Assembly: GCA_016287555.1 (NCBI GenBank)
Contig: JAEFAK010000033.1
Span: 1-13,064, forward strand
DNA: 13,064 nucleotides
Direction: 5' to 3'
From: Oscillospiraceae bacterium
GTDB lineage: Bacteria > Bacillota > Clostridia > Oscillospirales > Oscillospiraceae
Part shown: positions 1-6,726 of the stretch, piece by piece
Layout of the letters: the number at the start of each line of letters is the position of its first letter
Position numbering within the stretch: position 1 is the stretch's first letter
Translations under genes and position numbers: made by a program
Notes under the pieces: generated by a model
What the model was told of the DNA's origin: nothing
The model's database searches: none
The model's input: the letters and a program-made list of their open reading frames with translations, nothing else

Positions 1-428
1 TCTTTTTTGGGCGGGTTGACGGTCAGCGAATAGGTCGCGCCGCAGTTGAGGCAGACGCGGCGGGAGGACATGCGCGCCTCGATCTCCTCATCGGAGATGT
101 CGAGCGCGAGGGCTCCGCTTATGCCGACGCCCATCTTCTCCAGCATCTCGGCCTGATTGACCGTCCTGGGCATACCGTCCAGAATGACGCCGGAGGCGAA
201 TTCTTCGCGGGCCAGGTAGTCCCTGACGACGCCGATTATGACGTCGTCCGGGACCAGCTTGCCCGAATCCATATACTTTTTGGCTTCAAGGCCGACGGGA
301 AGGCCTTCCTTGATGGCGGCGCGGAGGATATTCCCCGTGGAAAGCGTCGGGATATCGAGGCGCTGCGCCAGAAGCGCGGCCTGAGTGCCCTTTCCTGCGC
401 CCGGAGGGCCGAGCATGACTATCTTCAT
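1..428 (-). CDS. adk: Adenylate kinase, N-terminal part (cut by window edge)
   Basis: Catalyses ATP + AMP to 2 ADP in the cytoplasm and maintains the adenylate pool. The ATG start follows an AAGGAGG site by 7 nt and lies 12 nt after the secY stop. About 142 residues are visible; the C-terminal third lies beyond the left edge. The P-loop GPPGAGKGTQ is at residues 7-16, the AMP-binding STGN at 30-33, and DGMPRT at 84-89, where the family usually has DGFPRT. The lid domain begins with a CLNC pair (C126, C129), marking the zinc-binding lid typical of Gram-positive enzymes; the second cysteine pair is outside the window. The secY-adk order is classical for Bacillota. Residue 33 is Asn where E. coli has Asp. 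I see nothing that suggests it is inactive. Confidence 0.96.
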   Translation of the reverse strand, partial: MKIVMLGPPGAGKGTQAALLAQRLDIPTLSTGNILRAAIKEGLPVGLEAKKYMDSGKLVPDDVIIGVVRDYLAREEFASGVILDGMPRTVNQAEMLEKMGVGISGALALDISDEEIEARMSSRRVCLNCGATYSLTVNPPKK

Positions 429-440
429 GACGTTTCCTCC

Positions 441-1724
441 TTATTCAAGGAATCCCTTGTAGTGCCTCATGAGCATCTGGGTCTCGAGGGCCTGGACGAT
501 CTCGAGAGCGACGCCGACAACGATTATGATCGAGGTGCCGCCGAGTGCTATGCCCGTCATCTTGGTCACGCTGCTGAATATCAGCGGCAGGACGGCGACG
601 ATGCCGAGGTAGATAGCGCCGAAGAGCGTTATCTTATTGAGCACCTTGCGGATGAAATCGCTGGTCGGTCTGCCCGGACGGAAGCCGGGGATGAAGCCGC
701 CGTTCTTCTTGAGGTTGTTGGCGACCTCGATGGGGTTGAACTGGATAGTAGCGTAGAAATAGCTGAATCCGAGTATCAGCAGGAAGTACAGCACCATGTA
801 GATGACCGACGAGGTGTCGATCGCCTTGAGGAAGCCGGCCCAGAACGTCCCGGCGGCGGGCTCCTTGCAGAAGGAGGCGATCGTAGCGGGAAGCGAAGCG
901 ATGGCCTGGGCGAAGATGATGGGCATGACGCCGGACATGTTGACCTTCATGGGAAGGTGCGTGCTCTGGCCGCCGTACATCTTGCGTCCCACGACGCGCT
1001 TTGCGTACTGGACGGGTATCCTGCGCTCGGCGTTGGACACGTACACTATCAGGACGATAATGGCGAGCGCGCCGACGATGATGCCGATGAAGCCGAGCCA
1101 GTGCAGCGAGCCGGCTCTGAGGTTCGTGACCATGGAGACGACGCCGCTGGGCAGACGGGACACGATGCTCGCGAAGAGGATGATCGAGATACCGTTGCCG
1201 ATACCGAACTCGGTGATCTGTTCGCCGAGCCACATCAGAAGCGCGGAGCCGGCGCCGAACGTGATGATGATGACTATCGCTTCCCAGACGCCGTTGGACA
1301 TGAGCATGCCGTTGCGGCTGATGAGGTAATAGTATCCGAAGCCCTGGAGAAGGCCGATCACGACGGTGGCGTAGCGCGTGATGGAGGCGATCTTCTTGCG
1401 GCCCTCCTCGCCGCCCTCCTTGGACATGCGTTCAAGGGCGGGGATGGCGATGGTGAGCAGCTGGATGATTATCGAGGCGTTGATGTACGGCTGTATCGAC
1501 AGAGCGAAGATCGTCGCGCTCGAAAACGCGTTGCCGCTCATGACGTTGTACAGGCCGAGCACCGTATTCTGCAGATTATCGAAATAAGTCCGCAGCATCT
1601 CGACGTTGATATAAGGAACGGGTACGGCGTTGCCGATTCGATACAGAAGGACGATGAAGAGCGTGAAGAGGATCTTCTTGCGCAGCTCCTCTATCTTCCA
1701 GGCGTTACGAAATACCTGAAACAC
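441..1724 (-). CDS. secY: Preprotein translocase channel subunit SecY
   Basis: Forms the protein-conducting channel of the SecYEG translocon in the cytoplasmic membrane, working with SecA and the ribosome. The protein has 427 residues, normal for the family, with about ten hydrophobic segments beginning near residues 17-36. Recognisable landmarks are IPVQYAKR at 236-243, YGGQSTHLPMKVN at 250-262 and the cytosolic loop NLKKNGGFIPGFRPG at 337-351, which contacts SecA and the ribosome. The start is GTG: it is the first codon after the rplO stop (TAAGTG, no gap) and sits 8 nt after GGAGG in an unusually complete Shine-Dalgarno sequence. Its place between rplO and adk is the standard one, so membrane insertion capacity is co-expressed with ribosome synthesis. 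Confidence 0.98.
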   Translation of the reverse strand: MFQVFRNAWKIEELRKKILFTLFIVLLYRIGNAVPVPYINVEMLRTYFDNLQNTVLGLYNVMSGNAFSSATIFALSIQPYINASIIIQLLTIAIPALERMSKEGGEEGRKKIASITRYATVVIGLLQGFGYYYLISRNGMLMSNGVWEAIVIIITFGAGSALLMWLGEQITEFGIGNGISIILFASIVSRLPSGVVSMVTNLRAGSLHWLGFIGIIVGALAIIVLIVYVSNAERRIPVQYAKRVVGRKMYGGQSTHLPMKVNMSGVMPIIFAQAIASLPATIASFCKEPAAGTFWAGFLKAIDTSSVIYMVLYFLLILGFSYFYATIQFNPIEVANNLKKNGGFIPGFRPGRPTSDFIRKVLNKITLFGAIYLGIVAVLPLIFSSVTKMTGIALGGTSIIIVVGVALEIVQALETQMLMRHYKGFLE

Positions 1725-2165
1725 TTATATCACCTCCGCCTTTCCGCCAGCCGCTTCGATCTTTTGTTTCGCAGCCTCGGAAAAAGCGGACGCGCGCACG
1801 GTCAGATTCTTGGTAAGGTCGCCCTGACCGAGGATCTTGACGCCGTACAGGCATTTGGAAATGATCCCGGAATTGACAAGCAGCTCGGCGTCAACGACCG
1901 TGCCGTCCTCGAAGCGGTTGAGAGCAGACACGTTCAGAGAAGTAAGCGGCTTGGCAAAAATATTGTTGAAGCCTCTTTTGGGGATGCGCCTGGCGAGGGG
2001 CATCTGGCCGCCTTCGAAGCCGACGCGGACGCCGCCGCCGGAACGGGCCTTCTGGCCCTTGTGGCCGCGGCCGCCGGTCTTGCCGTTGCCGGAGCCTATG
2101 CCTCTGCCCTTCCGCTTGGTCTCCTTGACGGAGCCGGGGGCGGGAGAAAGTTCGCTCAGTTTCAT
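1725..2165 (-). CDS. rplO: 50S ribosomal protein L15
   Basis: Late-assembling protein of the large subunit that threads a basic N-terminal extension into 23S rRNA. It has 146 residues, the usual length. The N-terminus is typical: MKLSELSPAPGS, then the glycine- and lysine-rich stretch with GRGIGSGNGKTGGRGHKGQ around residues 20-38, then a compact C-terminal domain (about 70-146). The ATG overlaps the rpmD stop by one base (TAATG), and a GGAGGCG site lies inside the end of rpmD, so translation is probably coupled. It is followed without a gap by secY. Confidence 0.97.
   Translation of the reverse strand: MKLSELSPAPGSVKETKRKGRGIGSGNGKTGGRGHKGQKARSGGGVRVGFEGGQMPLARRIPKRGFNNIFAKPLTSLNVSALNRFEDGTVVDAELLVNSGIISKCLYGVKILGQGDLTKNLTVRASAFSEAAKQKIEAAGGKAEVI
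1729..1737 (-). promoter_or_regulatory. Strong ribosome binding site of secY
   Basis: On the minus strand this reads GGAGGTGAT, a nine-base match to the complement of the 16S rRNA 3' end. It lies inside the last codons of rplO and fixes the GTG at 1724 as the secY start, since no ATG lies at a suitable distance. A strong site probably offsets the weaker GTG codon. Confidence 0.85.
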
Positions 2166-2353
2166 TACTGCGCCTCCACTTCCGTAACCTTGACGAGATA
2201 GCTGATCTGGGCTATCTTGCCTCTGGTCTGTTCGTTATCAGGCTGGATGGTGACGCAGCCGATCTTCCTCAGGCCGAGGGAGTTGGCGGTCGCCACGTGC
2301 TTCTTGAGTCTTCCGTTCAGGCTCTTGACGAGCTCGATTTTAAGGTTAGCCAT
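2165..2353 (-). CDS. rpmD: 50S ribosomal protein L30
   Basis: Small protein of the large subunit, 62 residues, close to the usual 59-62. It begins MANLKIELVKSLNG and contains the signature NSLGLRKIGC at about 24-33, with VKVTEVEAQ at the C-terminus. The reading frame stays open upstream into rpsE, but the true start is the ATG at 2353, since an AGGAGGG site precedes it by 9 nt and the product then matches L30 from its first residue. The start is 13 nt after the TAG stop of rpsE, and the stop overlaps the rplO start by one base. Confidence 0.95.
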   Translation of the reverse strand: MANLKIELVKSLNGRLKKHVATANSLGLRKIGCVTIQPDNEQTRGKIAQISYLVKVTEVEAQ

Positions 2354-2366
2354 TTGCAACACCCTC

Positions 2367-2891
2367 CTAACCCAAGATCTCGGCAGGAGATTTGCCTCTG
2401 ATCTTGGCGACCTGCTCGACGTTGCGCAGGGAGCGAAGGCCCTGCATCGTCGCGGCGACCACGTTGTTGGGATTGTTGGAGCGCAGGCACTTGGTCCTGA
2501 TGTCCTTGATGCCGGCAGCCTCGGCCACGGCACGGACAGCGCCGCCGGCGATAACGCCGGTGCCTTCGGGGGCGGGCTTCATCAGAACGCGGCCGGCGCC
2601 GAACTCGCCGATGACCTCGTGGGGGATGGTCGTCCCGGAAAGGGTGATGGTGACGATGTTCTTCTTGGCGTCCTCAAGACCCTTGCGGATGGCTTCGGAG
2701 ACCTCGTTGGCCTTGCCGAGACCGTATCCGACGCGGCCCTTGCCGTCGCCCACGACGCAGAGCGCCGAGAACTTCATGACACGGCCGCCCTTGACCGTCT
2801 TGGAAACACGGTTGAGAGAGACTACCTTCTCGGTGAACTCGGAGGGCTCCTCTTCACGGCGTCTGTTGTTTCTGTCGTTGTTGTATGCCAT
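2367..2891 (-). CDS. rpsE: 30S ribosomal protein S5
   Basis: Small-subunit protein near the decoding centre and mRNA entry site, involved in accuracy and in mRNA unwinding with S3 and S4. The length is 174 residues from the ATG at 2891 (MAYNNDRNNRRREEEP). A longer frame begins at a TTG seven codons upstream, but GGAGGAGGC lies directly before the ATG and the extra residues are not family-like. The double-stranded RNA-binding domain spans about 24-85, with the loop VVGDGKGRVGYGLGKA at 46-61. The C-terminal domain contains GGAVRAVAEAAGI near 117-129. The N-terminal 20 residues are hydrophilic and Arg/Asn-rich, a part that varies between lineages. The gene ends in TAG, unlike most neighbours. 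Confidence 0.97.
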   Translation of the reverse strand: MAYNNDRNNRRREEEPSEFTEKVVSLNRVSKTVKGGRVMKFSALCVVGDGKGRVGYGLGKANEVSEAIRKGLEDAKKNIVTITLSGTTIPHEVIGEFGAGRVLMKPAPEGTGVIAGGAVRAVAEAAGIKDIRTKCLRSNNPNNVVAATMQGLRSLRNVEQVAKIRGKSPAEILG

Positions 2892-2908
2892 TTTTCTGCC
2901 TCCTCCGA

Positions 2909-3268
2909 TCAAAACTGCAGTCCGGCTTCACGGGCGCCGTCGGCCAGAGCCTTGACTCTGCCCTGATAGACATAGCCGCCGCGGTCGAATACCACGCTGC
3001 TGATGCCCTTATCGAGCGCACGCTTGGCAACGGTCTCGCCGACCTTCTTGGCCGCGTCGCAGTTGCCGCCGAAATCCGTGAATTCCTTCTCGACGGTGGA
3101 GGCGGAGACGAGAGTCGTTCCGTTCACGTCGTCGATGATCTGAGCGTAGATGTGGTTGAGGCTGCGGTAAACGTTGAGCCTCGGTCTCTCGGGCGTACCC
3201 GAGATCTTGCCCCTCACTCGGGCGTGGCGCCTGCGGCGCGCTTCCTCTGTCTTGGGTCTGTTTATCAT
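2909..3268 (-). CDS. rplR: 50S ribosomal protein L18
   Basis: Binds 5S rRNA together with L5 and forms part of the central protuberance. It has 119 residues, normal for bacteria. It starts MINRPKTEEARRRRHARVRGKI, the basic N-terminal region that contacts rRNA. The globular domain runs from about 28 with the conserved PRLNVYRSLNHIYAQIIDD, and the C-terminal end contains VVFDRGGYVYQGRVKALADGAREAG. The ATG follows AAAAGGAGGTG by 9-10 nt and lies 17 nt after the rplF stop. It precedes rpsE as in nearly all bacteria. Confidence 0.97.
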   Translation of the reverse strand: MINRPKTEEARRRRHARVRGKISGTPERPRLNVYRSLNHIYAQIIDDVNGTTLVSASTVEKEFTDFGGNCDAAKKVGETVAKRALDKGISSVVFDRGGYVYQGRVKALADGAREAGLQF

Positions 3269-3285
3269 TGTGGGTACACCTCCTT

Positions 3286-3825
3286 TTACTTACTGCCGGT
3301 CTTGCCTTCCTTGTGGCGGACGACTTCATCGGCGTATCTGATACCCTTGCCCTTGTAAGGCTCAGGCGGTCTCTTGTTGCGGACGTCGGCAGCGAACTGG
3401 CCGACCTTCTGCTTGTCTATGCCTCTGATGATGACCTTGTTGGGGTCGGGCACATCGATGGTTATGCCGGGGATCTCCTCGACGTTGACCAGGTGCGAGA
3501 AACCGAGCACCATGACGAGCTTGTTGCCCTCTTTGCTGGCCCTGTAGCCGACGCCGTTGATCTGGAGCTCCTTGGAGAAGCCCTGGGTCACGCCGACGAC
3601 CATGTCATTGATTAGGGTGCGGGTCAGCCCGTGGAGGCTGCGCTGCTCTTTGGTGTCGTTTTCGCGGGTAACGTGAAGGACGCCGTTGTCATTCTCGACG
3701 CTGATGCAATCGGGGATCGTGCGCTCGAGCTCGCCGTTGGGGCCCTTGACGAAGATGTGCTTGCCGTCGATCTTGACTTCGACCTTCTCGGGAATGGTAA
3801 TCGGGCTTCTTCCTATTCTGGACAT
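3286..3825 (-). CDS. rplF: 50S ribosomal protein L6
   Basis: Large-subunit protein near the factor-binding centre and sarcin-ricin loop, built from two repeated alpha/beta domains. It has 179 residues from the ATG at 3825 (MSRIGRSPITIPEKVEV), the same length as the B. subtilis protein. An in-frame GTG seven codons earlier is rejected because GGGGAGG lies 7 nt before the ATG. Landmarks are KGPNGELERTIP near 34-45, LHGLTRTLINDMVVGVTQGF near 71-90, and the C-terminal signature PEPYKGKGIRYADEVVRHKEGKTGSK. The start lies 14 nt after the rpsH stop. Confidence 0.97.
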   Translation of the reverse strand: MSRIGRSPITIPEKVEVKIDGKHIFVKGPNGELERTIPDCISVENDNGVLHVTRENDTKEQRSLHGLTRTLINDMVVGVTQGFSKELQINGVGYRASKEGNKLVMVLGFSHLVNVEEIPGITIDVPDPNKVIIRGIDKQKVGQFAADVRNKRPPEPYKGKGIRYADEVVRHKEGKTGSK

Positions 3826-3839
3826 CTCGTTACCTCCCC

Positions 3840-4238
3840 TTACCACACGAACGCAAGGACTTCGCCGCCGATATGGAGCTCTCTGGCTTTCTTATCGGTC
3901 ATGATGCCCTTGGACGTGCTGACGATGGCGATACCCAGGCCCTTGAGGACCTTCGGAAGCTCGTCGGCTCCGGCGTAAACGCGGAGGCCGGGCTTGGAAA
4001 CGCGGCGGAGACCGGAGATGACCTGCTCCTTGCCGGCGTTGTACTTGAGAGCGACGCGGATGACGCCCTGGGTACCGTTGTCGATGATCTGATAGTTCTT
4101 GATATAGCCCTCTTCCAGCAGTATCTCGGCAATAGCCTTCTTCATGTTGGAGGCGGGAATATCCACGGAGTCATGCTTGGCTGAATTTGCGTTGCGGATC
4201 CTGGTGAGCATATCCGCAATGGGATCGGTGATCTGCAT
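3840..4238 (-). CDS. rpsH: 30S ribosomal protein S8
   Basis: Primary 16S rRNA-binding protein of the platform, binding helix 21; in E. coli it also represses the spc genes by binding their mRNA. It has 132 residues, the standard length. The N-terminus MQITDPIADMLTRIRNAN and the C-terminal signature STSKGIMTDKKARELHIGGEVLAFVW are both typical. The ATG follows AAGGAGG by 9 nt. Upstream is a 135-nt spacer with stacked hairpins, the second largest gap inside the cluster. That invites the inference that S8 synthesis is separately controlled here, but no S8 binding motif has been demonstrated by this reading. Confidence 0.97.
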   Translation of the reverse strand: MQITDPIADMLTRIRNANSAKHDSVDIPASNMKKAIAEILLEEGYIKNYQIIDNGTQGVIRVALKYNAGKEQVISGLRRVSKPGLRVYAGADELPKVLKGLGIAIVSTSKGIMTDKKARELHIGGEVLAFVW

Positions 4239-4373
4239 GTGGGATTTCCTCCTTATTAGAGTTACCGCTTTCGCGGTTGACGCGGCGAGGTTCCGTCCCG
4301 TCAGGCGGGACGGCCTTTCGCCATCGTGCCGTGGATGTTTATCTTGGAGCTTCGCCCGGGACCGGGCTCGGCA
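4239..4373 (-). other. Structured spacer between rpsN and rpsH
   Basis: This spacer has no credible gene. Read on the minus strand it holds three potential stem-loops. The first is GCCCGG/CCGGGC at 4354-4367. The second is a long stem at 4284-4322, built from an 8-bp perfect stem (4293-4300 with 4306-4313, loop of 5) extended by AGG/CCT and GGCG/CGCC with small bulges. The third is ACCGC-GAAA-GCGGT at 4264-4277, a 5-bp stem capped by a GNRA-type tetraloop just before the rpsH ribosome binding site. None has a following T-run, so they are not intrinsic terminators. They may serve mRNA processing, folding or autogenous control. Confidence 0.6.
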
Positions 4374-4559
4374 TTACCAGGACGCCTTCTTGACGCCGGG
4401 GATCTGGCCCTTGTAGGCCAGCTCGCGGAAGCAGATACGGCAGATGCCGTAATCACGCAGATAGGCGTGGGGACGGCCGCAGAGGCTGCAGCGATTGTAG
4501 CGGCGGGAAGAGAACTTCGCGGGGCGCTGCTGCTTGAGGATCATAGATTTCTTAGCCAT
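4374..4559 (-). CDS. rpsN: 30S ribosomal protein S14, zinc-binding type Z
   Basis: Small-subunit head protein. At 61 residues it is the short type, unlike the roughly 89-101-residue zinc-free form. Two CxxC pairs (C24/C27 in RCSLCGR and C40/C43 in ICRICFR) form the zinc ribbon. The C-terminus GQIPGVKKASW is the family signature. The ATG follows AAGGAGGA and lies 13 nt after the rplE stop. In B. subtilis this form is called RpsN1 and can be replaced by a zinc-free paralogue during zinc starvation; no paralogue lies in this window. Followed by an unusual 135-nt spacer before rpsH. Confidence 0.98.
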   Translation of the reverse strand: MAKKSMILKQQRPAKFSSRRYNRCSLCGRPHAYLRDYGICRICFRELAYKGQIPGVKKASW

Positions 4560-4572
4560 TTTCGCGTCCTCC

Positions 4573-5115
4573 TTACATCTGGGTGAAGGGAGCGCCCATA
4601 AGGGTCAGAAGCTCCCTGGCTTCCTCGTCGGTACGGGCAGTCGTGCAGATGACGATGTCCATGCCGCGGATCTTGTCGATCTTGTCGTAATCGATCTCGG
4701 GGAATATGAGCTGCTCGCGCACGCCCATCGCGTAGTTGCCGCGCCCGTCGAAGGAGTTGGGGTTGATGCCTCTGAAGTCACGCACGCGCGGCAGAGCCAC
4801 GTTGATGAACCTGTCGAGGAACTCCCACATCTTGTCCTGTCTGAGCGTGACCTTCACGCCGACGTTCATGCCCTCGCGGACCTTGAAGTTCGCGACGGAC
4901 TTCTTCGCCTTGGTGACGACGGCCTTCTGGCCGGCGATCGCGGAGATCTCATTGACGATGGTCTCGAGGCCCTTGGCGTTGTCCTTGACATCGCCGCAGC
5001 CGACGTTGATGACGATCTTTTCGAGACGGGGGATCTGCATCGGGCTCTTATACTCGAACTTCTTCATAAGAGCGGGAGCGACTTCGTTGATATACTTGTC
5101 TTTAAGTCTGGGCAT
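4573..5115 (-). CDS. rplE: 50S ribosomal protein L5
   Basis: Binds 5S rRNA with L18, contacts P-site tRNA, and forms a bridge to S13 in the small subunit. It has 180 residues, normal length. The N-terminus MPRLKDKYINEVAPALMKKF, the segment RLEKIVINVGCGDV near 30-43 and RDFRGINPNSFDGRGNYAMG near 111-130 are characteristic, and the protein ends ELLTLMGAPFTQM. The start follows GGGAGGATC by about 9 nt, 15 nt after the rplX stop. In E. coli the S8 repressor acts at the rplE start; I see no comparable extended spacer here. Confidence 0.97.
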   Translation of the reverse strand: MPRLKDKYINEVAPALMKKFEYKSPMQIPRLEKIVINVGCGDVKDNAKGLETIVNEISAIAGQKAVVTKAKKSVANFKVREGMNVGVKVTLRQDKMWEFLDRFINVALPRVRDFRGINPNSFDGRGNYAMGVREQLIFPEIDYDKIDKIRGMDIVICTTARTDEEARELLTLMGAPFTQM

Positions 5116-5130
5116 ATCCTTGATCCTCCC

Positions 5131-5439
5131 TTATATCGTCTCGCCGCACTTCTTGCAGACGCGGACCTTGGATCCGTCCTCAAGAATCTTGACGGCGTGC
5201 TTGGTGGGCTTGGAGCACTTCGGGCATACGCGCATGACCTTGCTGGCGTAGATGGGGGTCTCCATCTTGACTATGCCGCCCTGCTCGCCCTGCTTGCGGG
5301 GCTTCTTGTGCTTCTTGGCAACGTTGATGCCCTCGACTATGACCTTGCCTTCGCTCGGCATGGCGCGGAGGACCTTGCCCTGCTTGCCCTTGTCCTTACC
5401 GGAAAGGACGATAACGGTATCATCGGTTCTAACGTTCAT
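5131..5439 (-). CDS. rplX: 50S ribosomal protein L24 with zinc ribbon
   Basis: Early assembly initiator of the large subunit, located near the peptide exit tunnel. It has 102 residues. A KOW motif spans about 5-32 (DTVIVLSGKDKGKQGKV), and GINVAKKHKKPRKQ follows at 37-50. The C-terminal part contains two CxxC pairs, C72/C75 and C95/C98, predicted to bind zinc; many L24 proteins, including E. coli L24, lack these cysteines. Start ATG follows GGGAGGGC with about 8 nt spacing, 14 nt after the rplN stop. The order rplN-rplX-rplE is universal. Confidence 0.97.
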   Translation of the reverse strand: MNVRTDDTVIVLSGKDKGKQGKVLRAMPSEGKVIVEGINVAKKHKKPRKQGEQGGIVKMETPIYASKVMRVCPKCSKPTKHAVKILEDGSKVRVCKKCGETI

Positions 5440-5453
5440 TCTCTTGCCCTCCC

Positions 5454-5822
5454 CTATATGACTTCGGGAGCCAGAGACAGGATCTTCATATAATCCTTGT
5501 CGCGGAGCTCACGCGCAACGGGCCCAAAGATGCGGGTCCCGCGGGGGTTCTTGTCTTCCCTGATGAGGACGGCCGCGTTCTCATCGAAGCGGACGTAGGT
5601 GCCGTCGGCGCGGCGGACGCCCTTCGCGCTGCGGACTATGACCGCACGGACGACGTCGCCCTTCTTGACGGTGCCGCCGGGAGCGGCCTTGCGCACGGAC
5701 GCCACGACCACATCGCCGATATTGCCGTACTTGCGGCGGGAGCCGCCGAGCACGCGGATCGTCTTGAGTTCCTTGGCGCCGGTATTGTCGGCGACCTTCA
5801 GATAAGTTTCTTCCTGTATCAT
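5454..5822 (-). CDS. rplN: 50S ribosomal protein L14
   Basis: Large-subunit beta-barrel protein that binds 23S rRNA, forms an intersubunit bridge and is the docking site for the silencing factor RsfS. It has 122 residues, the invariant family length. It starts MIQEETYLKVADNTGAKELK, carries VVVASVRKAAPGGTVKKGDVVRAVIV across about 38-63 and ends with the signature RIFGPVARELRDKDYMKILSLAPEVI. ATG follows AAGGAGGC, 12 nt after the rpsQ stop. The gene ends in TAG. Confidence 0.98.
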   Translation of the reverse strand: MIQEETYLKVADNTGAKELKTIRVLGGSRRKYGNIGDVVVASVRKAAPGGTVKKGDVVRAVIVRSAKGVRRADGTYVRFDENAAVLIREDKNPRGTRIFGPVARELRDKDYMKILSLAPEVI

Positions 5823-5834
5823 TTCGGCGCCTCC

Positions 5835-6098
5835 TTACTTAGCCTTTTCGATTATCTCGACCAGACGCCATCTCTTGTCCTTGGACAGAGGGCGGGTCTC
5901 CATCACGCGAACGGTATCGCCGATGCCGCACTCGTTGTTCTCGTCGTGGGCCTTGAGCTTATAGGTTCTGCGGATGATCTTCTTATAGAGCGGGTGAGCG
6001 ACATGCTCAGCGACGGCGACGACTATCGTCTTGTCCATCTTGTCGGAAACGACCTTGCCGACTCTGGTTTTTCTGGATGTGTTCCTGACTTCGTTCAT
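5835..6098 (-). CDS. rpsQ: 30S ribosomal protein S17
   Basis: Primary 16S rRNA-binding protein with an OB fold. It has 87 residues, typical length. The core TRVGKVVSDKMDKTIVVAV is at about 11-29, HPLYKKIIRRTYKLKAHDE at about 35-53, and GDTVRVMETRPLSKDKRWRLVEII at 60-83. The start ATG overlaps the rpmC stop by one base (TGATG), with GGAGGT inside the end of rpmC 8 nt upstream, implying coupled translation. Gene order rpmC-rpsQ-rplN is standard. Confidence 0.97.
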   Translation of the reverse strand: MNEVRNTSRKTRVGKVVSDKMDKTIVVAVAEHVAHPLYKKIIRRTYKLKAHDENNECGIGDTVRVMETRPLSKDKRWRLVEIIEKAK

Positions 6099-6301
6099 CA
6101 GTCGTTACCTCCAAGCTCTTTCTCGCGCAGGACGGTCTTGACGCGGGCTATGTTGCGCTTGACCTCGGTGATCTTGACCGGATTGTCGAGCTGGTTCGTT
6201 GCGTGCTGCATCCTGAGGAAGAAGAGATCCTTCTTGAGCTCGCCGAGCTTCGTATTGAGCTCGTCTTTGGTCAGGGAGCGAACTTCACTTGCCTTCATCA
6301 T
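6098..6301 (-). CDS. rpmC: 50S ribosomal protein L29
   Basis: Helical protein at the peptide exit tunnel, part of the docking site for trigger factor and SRP. The frame gives 67 residues. Two consecutive ATG codons (6301 and 6298) are possible starts. Homologues begin MKA..., and the GGTG ribosome binding site at 6306-6309 is 4 nt from the first ATG but 7 nt from the second, so a 66-residue product from 6298 is slightly favoured. The first ATG would overlap the rplP stop by 4 nt, the second by 1 nt. Signatures include LTKDELNTKLGELKKDLFFLR and the C-terminal KRNIARVKTVLREKE. The ribosome binding site is weak compared with neighbours, suggesting dependence on coupling to rplP. Confidence 0.95.
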   Translation of the reverse strand: MMKASEVRSLTKDELNTKLGELKKDLFFLRMQHATNQLDNPVKITEVKRNIARVKTVLREKELGGND

Positions 6302-6726
6302 TCTTCACCGCCTGTCTCTTCCTCGCGCGCGATGACCTTCGTCTTGCAGGGCAGCTTGTGGCTGGCAAGACGCATGGCCTCATGCGCGGCATCGGAGCCG
6401 ACGCCCGCGATCTCAAAGAGAACACGGCCGGGCTTTACTACGCTGACCCAGTACTCGGGGGAGCCTTTACCGGAACCCATACGGGTCTCGGCGGGCTTCT
6501 GAGTGACGGGCTTGTCCGGGAATATCTTTATCCAGACCTGACCGCCGCGCTTGGTGTATCTCGTCATGGCGATACGGGCGGCTTCGATCTGATTGCTGGT
6601 GATCCACGCGGGCTCCAGCGCCACAAGGCCGAACTCGCCGTAGGTGACCTTGTTGCCTCTCGTGGCGACGCCGGTCATGCGGCCTCTCTGCTGCTTGCGG
6701 TATTTAACTCTCTTAGGCAGAAGCAT
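6298..6726 (-). CDS. rplP: 50S ribosomal protein L16
   Basis: Large-subunit protein at the A site and peptidyl transferase region that helps position aminoacyl-tRNA. It has 142 residues, normal. It starts MLLPKRVKYRKQQRGRM; the segment LEPAWITSNQIEAARIAMTR is at about 37-56, KRGGQVWIKIFPDKPVT at 59-75, RMGSGKGSPEYWVSVVKPG at 82-100. The ATG overlaps the rpsC stop by one base (TGATG). Its ribosome binding site AAGGAGGAG is embedded in the last codons of the long rpsC tail, so the tail has to preserve that site. Confidence 0.98.
   Translation of the reverse strand: MLLPKRVKYRKQQRGRMTGVATRGNKVTYGEFGLVALEPAWITSNQIEAARIAMTRYTKRGGQVWIKIFPDKPVTQKPAETRMGSGKGSPEYWVSVVKPGRVLFEIAGVGSDAAHEAMRLASHKLPCKTKVIAREEETGGEE

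Noticed and set aside
462..2201. 579-codon open frame on the plus strand opposite secY and rplO
   Set aside because: It is antisense to two unmistakable genes, has acidic His/Asp-rich low-quality composition, and has no family resemblance. Long shadows are expected with the codon bias of these genes.
4301..4324. Seven-codon frame beginning ATGGCGAAA in the rpsN-rpsH spacer
   Set aside because: Too short, no ribosome binding site, and located in the arm of the long hairpin; the likeness to the rpsN start is probably chance.
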